DNA from: Bdellovibrio sp. CG10_big_fil_rev_8_21_14_0_10_47_8
Lineage (GTDB): Bacteria > Bdellovibrionota > Bdellovibrionia > Bdellovibrionales > Bdellovibrionaceae
NCBI GenBank assembly: GCA_002773975.1
Contig: PEZR01000193.1
Coordinates: 4,474-18,230 of the forward strand
Length of the DNA stretch: 13,757 nucleotides
Direction of reading: 5' to 3'
Below, one piece after another: positions 11,573 to 13,757 of this stretch. Under the pieces are notes generated by a model. That model did no database searches and had not been told where the DNA came from. It was given only the letters and a program-made list of their open reading frames with translations. The translations under genes were made by a program, and so were the position numbers. Each line of letters starts with the position of its first letter. The first letter of the stretch is position 1.

Positions 11573-13757
11573 CTATTCAGTTCCTTTTTCTTCCCCGTCA
11601 GTTTCATTGACAGACTGTTTCTTTTGCATTTGATCGACGGTCTCTCCATACGGATCCCGACCTCCTGTGCTTTTAACGTATTTCTGTCGTTGATCCAGTT
11701 TTTTGCTGAGCAGAGAGTTGCTGTCATCTGCCGTGCGAACAACTGTGGGAGTCAGGAAAATCAACATATTGGTCTTTTCCTTAGAGGATCTGCGAGTTTT
11801 AAAGAGCCATCCCAAAATGGGGATATCACCCAGCAGAGGAACTTTGGTGATCTCCTCGACGTCGTCCTCTTTCATCAAACCTCCGAGAACTGCAGTGTCG
11901 CCGTTTCGGACCACGATATTGGTTTCCAATTTTCGTGTCGCCAAGGGCTGTGTGCTGGACTGAAAAGCATCCGGAGTTTTTGCAACGGAAAGCTGTTTGA
12001 TGTTGGACTTGAGCTCCATGCGAATAGAGTTCGTCGTCGGGCTGATAAAGGGTTTAATCTTTAACTGGATTGTGGCGTCATCGAAATTAGGCTCCGTCGC
12101 TGTGACACCGTTATTTGTGGTGACTTTAGATCCAGTGACGACCTTGTCGCCGACCTCAATCATCGCCTCTTGAGCATCGAGCGCGAGAAGCTGTGGGGTT
12201 GAGAGAATATTGGCATTGGCATTTGTTTTTAGGAAGTTAATAAAACCGACCAAAGATGAAATGGTCATGGATCCACCACTGGCCTTCGTGGCCGGATTAT
12301 CGATGGTGACTTTATCTCCGCTACCAAATCCAAGAATCGTTCCTTGACCTCCAACGGGATTCAGCAAGTCTGCCAAAGAGGGTTTGCCTGTGAAACCATT
12401 GAAACCAATTTTTCCTCCAGAGCCACCCTTGTCGTATTGGTAATAACCGATTTGGTAGTTGAGAGCGTCCGTTGATTTCATTTCCATAATAATGGCCTCA
12501 ACATACACCTGGTCGCGAGGAATGTCGATGCGGTTGAGCAGGTTCAACACCACTTCGTAATCTTGTTTGTTGGCAACGATCACCAAAGAGTTGGTGCCCT
12601 CATCAGCATTGATTTTCACATCTCCGCCAAAGATTTCTTGAGCGGGAGCCACGCCGGCCGCTGTCATTTGCAGAGCTGGAGGAGCATTGCCAGTAGTGGA
12701 CTTAGGTGTCGCGTCTTTAGCGACACCTTGCAGAGTCTGGGCGATCTTTTTTGCATCCCCGTGTTTGACGTAGTAAACGTAAACGCCACCCTGATCCTCA
12801 GGGCGAATGCGGAAATCGAGCTGAGCCAAAAGTTTTTTAATGCGCGCAATGCCTGGTTTGTTTCCAACGACAATCAGCGCATTGGTTCGATCATCTGGAA
12901 TGACCATGTAGTAAGAAGAACCCTGAGATCCTTGACTGGTTGCTGTTCTTGAAAAACGGGGAACTCCAGCGGTGAAAGCACCACTTCGATTGGTGGGAGG
13001 AGTTTGGCCTTTGTTGACGATCTTATCAATCAGATCCGCGATGTCTTTCGCCTTGGCATAGTGAACGGGCACCACTTCCAATTGGTCCTCAAAGCCTGGA
13101 ACGTCCAGTTGGCTAATGATTTTCATCACACGGTCAATGTTAGCGCCATAGTCTGAGATAATCAGAGAGTTGGTTGGAGAATAAATATTCATCTCGCCAT
13201 CTTTTGACGTCAGAATTCGGAGATCCCGGTTCACAGCTTCGGCATTGATGTGTTTTAAGTGAATGATTCGCGTGATCATCTGGTCAGAGTTCGGGTAGTA
13301 GCTTCCAGAATAGGTCTCGATACTGTCCCGCTGCGCATTTCTGGCGGTGCGAATTTTCAAAAATTTACCCTGAGGAACGACAGCATAGCCGTTGATGGCC
13401 AGCGCCGAGAGAAAAGCCTTGTAAGCTTCTGCAACAGTGATTTTTGAGGGCGCCATGATCGTAATTTTTCCACGCAGGCCTTGATCCACAATAAAGTTTT
13501 TGCCGGTGAGTTCTGAGATGGCTTTTACGATGTCTTGAATATCAGCATTTGGGAAGTCGAAGGATTCGATGATCTCGGGAAAGTTTTTATCGTTGATGTC
13601 TTCGATGTTGGCAGCCGCAAATTTTTCCTTTTGGTTATCGCCCAAGGGTGAACCATCACTCTTCTTTCCAGAGGAGCTTGGCGCGGAGCTGCCAGTGGGC
13701 GCATTGGAAAAGCTATTTGAGCTTGGATAGGACGGGCTGTCGTTTGCTTCGAGGGGT
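11573..13757 (-). CDS. gspD: Type II secretion secretin GspD (5' end beyond window)
   Basis: GspD forms the outer-membrane channel. The frame is open to the window edge, giving 727 visible residues; the true start and signal peptide lie upstream. A TTG at 13645 could be miscalled as the start, but the codons before it (13756-13646) are open and encode a Ser/Pro/Asn-rich linker. Domains in visible numbering: linker 1-55; N0 about 62-138 (ADIQDIVKAISELTGKNFIV); N1 160-222; N2 226-316, with a disordered insert at 248-281; N3 323-417, with an insert at 348-377; secretin core about 500-680. Core motifs are NILSTPQLLALDAQEA (516-531), NGDTAVLGGLM (618-628) and VPLLGDIPILGWLF (639-652). A charged tail (about 681-727) follows and may bind a pilotin. 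Its stop is 3 nt before gspE. All domains expected of a T2SS secretin, as opposed to PilQ, are present. Confidence 0.97.
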   Translation of the reverse strand, partial: PLEANDSPSYPSSNSFSNAPTGSSAPSSSGKKSDGSPLGDNQKEKFAAANIEDINDKNFPEIIESFDFPNADIQDIVKAISELTGKNFIVDQGLRGKITIMAPSKITVAEAYKAFLSALAINGYAVVPQGKFLKIRTARNAQRDSIETYSGSYYPNSDQMITRIIHLKHINAEAVNRDLRILTSKDGEMNIYSPTNSLIISDYGANIDRVMKIISQLDVPGFEDQLEVVPVHYAKAKDIADLIDKIVNKGQTPPTNRSGAFTAGVPRFSRTATSQGSQGSSYYMVIPDDRTNALIVVGNKPGIARIKKLLAQLDFRIRPEDQGGVYVYYVKHGDAKKIAQTLQGVAKDATPKSTTGNAPPALQMTAAGVAPAQEIFGGDVKINADEGTNSLVIVANKQDYEVVLNLLNRIDIPRDQVYVEAIIMEMKSTDALNYQIGYYQYDKGGSGGKIGFNGFTGKPSLADLLNPVGGQGTILGFGSGDKVTIDNPATKASGGSMTISSLVGFINFLKTNANANILSTPQLLALDAQEAMIEVGDKVVTGSKVTTNNGVTATEPNFDDATIQLKIKPFISPTTNSIRMELKSNIKQLSVAKTPDAFQSSTQPLATRKLETNIVVRNGDTAVLGGLMKEDDVEEITKVPLLGDIPILGWLFKTRRSSKEKTNMLIFLTPTVVRTADDSNSLLSKKLDQRQKYVKSTGGRDPYGETVDQMQKKQSVNETDGEEKGTE

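Noticed and set aside
11516..12064. Plus-strand open frame of 182 codons across the gspD/gspE junction
   Set aside because: It is antisense to two well-supported genes, has no recognisable domain, and its codons mirror conserved secretin motifs.
1..13757. CRISPR arrays, insertion sequences, tRNA or rRNA genes, phage genes
   Set aside because: No regular direct-repeat array, transposase, terminal inverted repeats or structural RNA signature was seen; nearly every base is in a coherent same-strand gene.

Overview
All genes in this window read on the minus strand, so transcription runs from base 13757 down to base 1. The sequence suggests a Gram-negative bacterium of the former Deltaproteobacteria, most likely Bdellovibrionota (Bdellovibrio-like). 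That is an inference from the PilM-like GspL, the deltaproteobacterial type of GspN, the moderate GC content and the outer-membrane/lipoprotein genes. No database search was possible.

Bases 13757 to 1487 hold an almost gap-free type II secretion system (T2SS) operon in the classical order gspD-E-F-G-H-I-J-K-L-M-N. GspD is the outer-membrane secretin; its 5' end lies outside the window. GspE is the cytoplasmic motor ATPase and GspF the inner-membrane platform protein. GspG is the major pseudopilin, and GspH, I, J and K are minor pseudopilins of the pilus tip. GspL and GspM couple the motor to the pseudopilus, and GspN is an accessory envelope protein. Junctions are mostly overlaps or gaps of a few bases (H/I 8-nt overlap, I/J ATGA overlap, J/K 1 nt, D/E and E/F 3 nt), which implies translational coupling. 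The main gap inside the operon is 84 nt, before the pseudopilin gene gspG. GspC and the prepilin peptidase GspO are not in the window; gspC may lie just upstream of gspD.

Bases 1486 to 1304 are a 183-nt spacer with a consensus -35-like hexamer, a 17-nt palindrome and a hairpin next to the ribosome binding site. It precedes ssb (1303-869), which encodes a single-stranded DNA-binding protein with the canonical acidic tip and is followed by an intrinsic terminator (833-854).

Bases 810 to 1 hold a second small unit: a 101-residue lipoprotein and then an exported, probable outer-membrane beta-barrel protein that runs off the window. The lipoprotein has no visible Shine-Dalgarno sequence, and a good -10 box ends 6 nt before its ATG. 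It therefore looks like a leaderless gene whose promoter overlaps the ssb terminator.

The window is largely a recognisable, intact secretion locus, and I found no wholly new system. The less ordinary points are the low-complexity tails on tip pseudopilins GspJ (a four-copy NNGF-type repeat) and GspK, the long linkers in GspD, the candidate leaderless promoter, and the regulatory architecture ahead of ssb.
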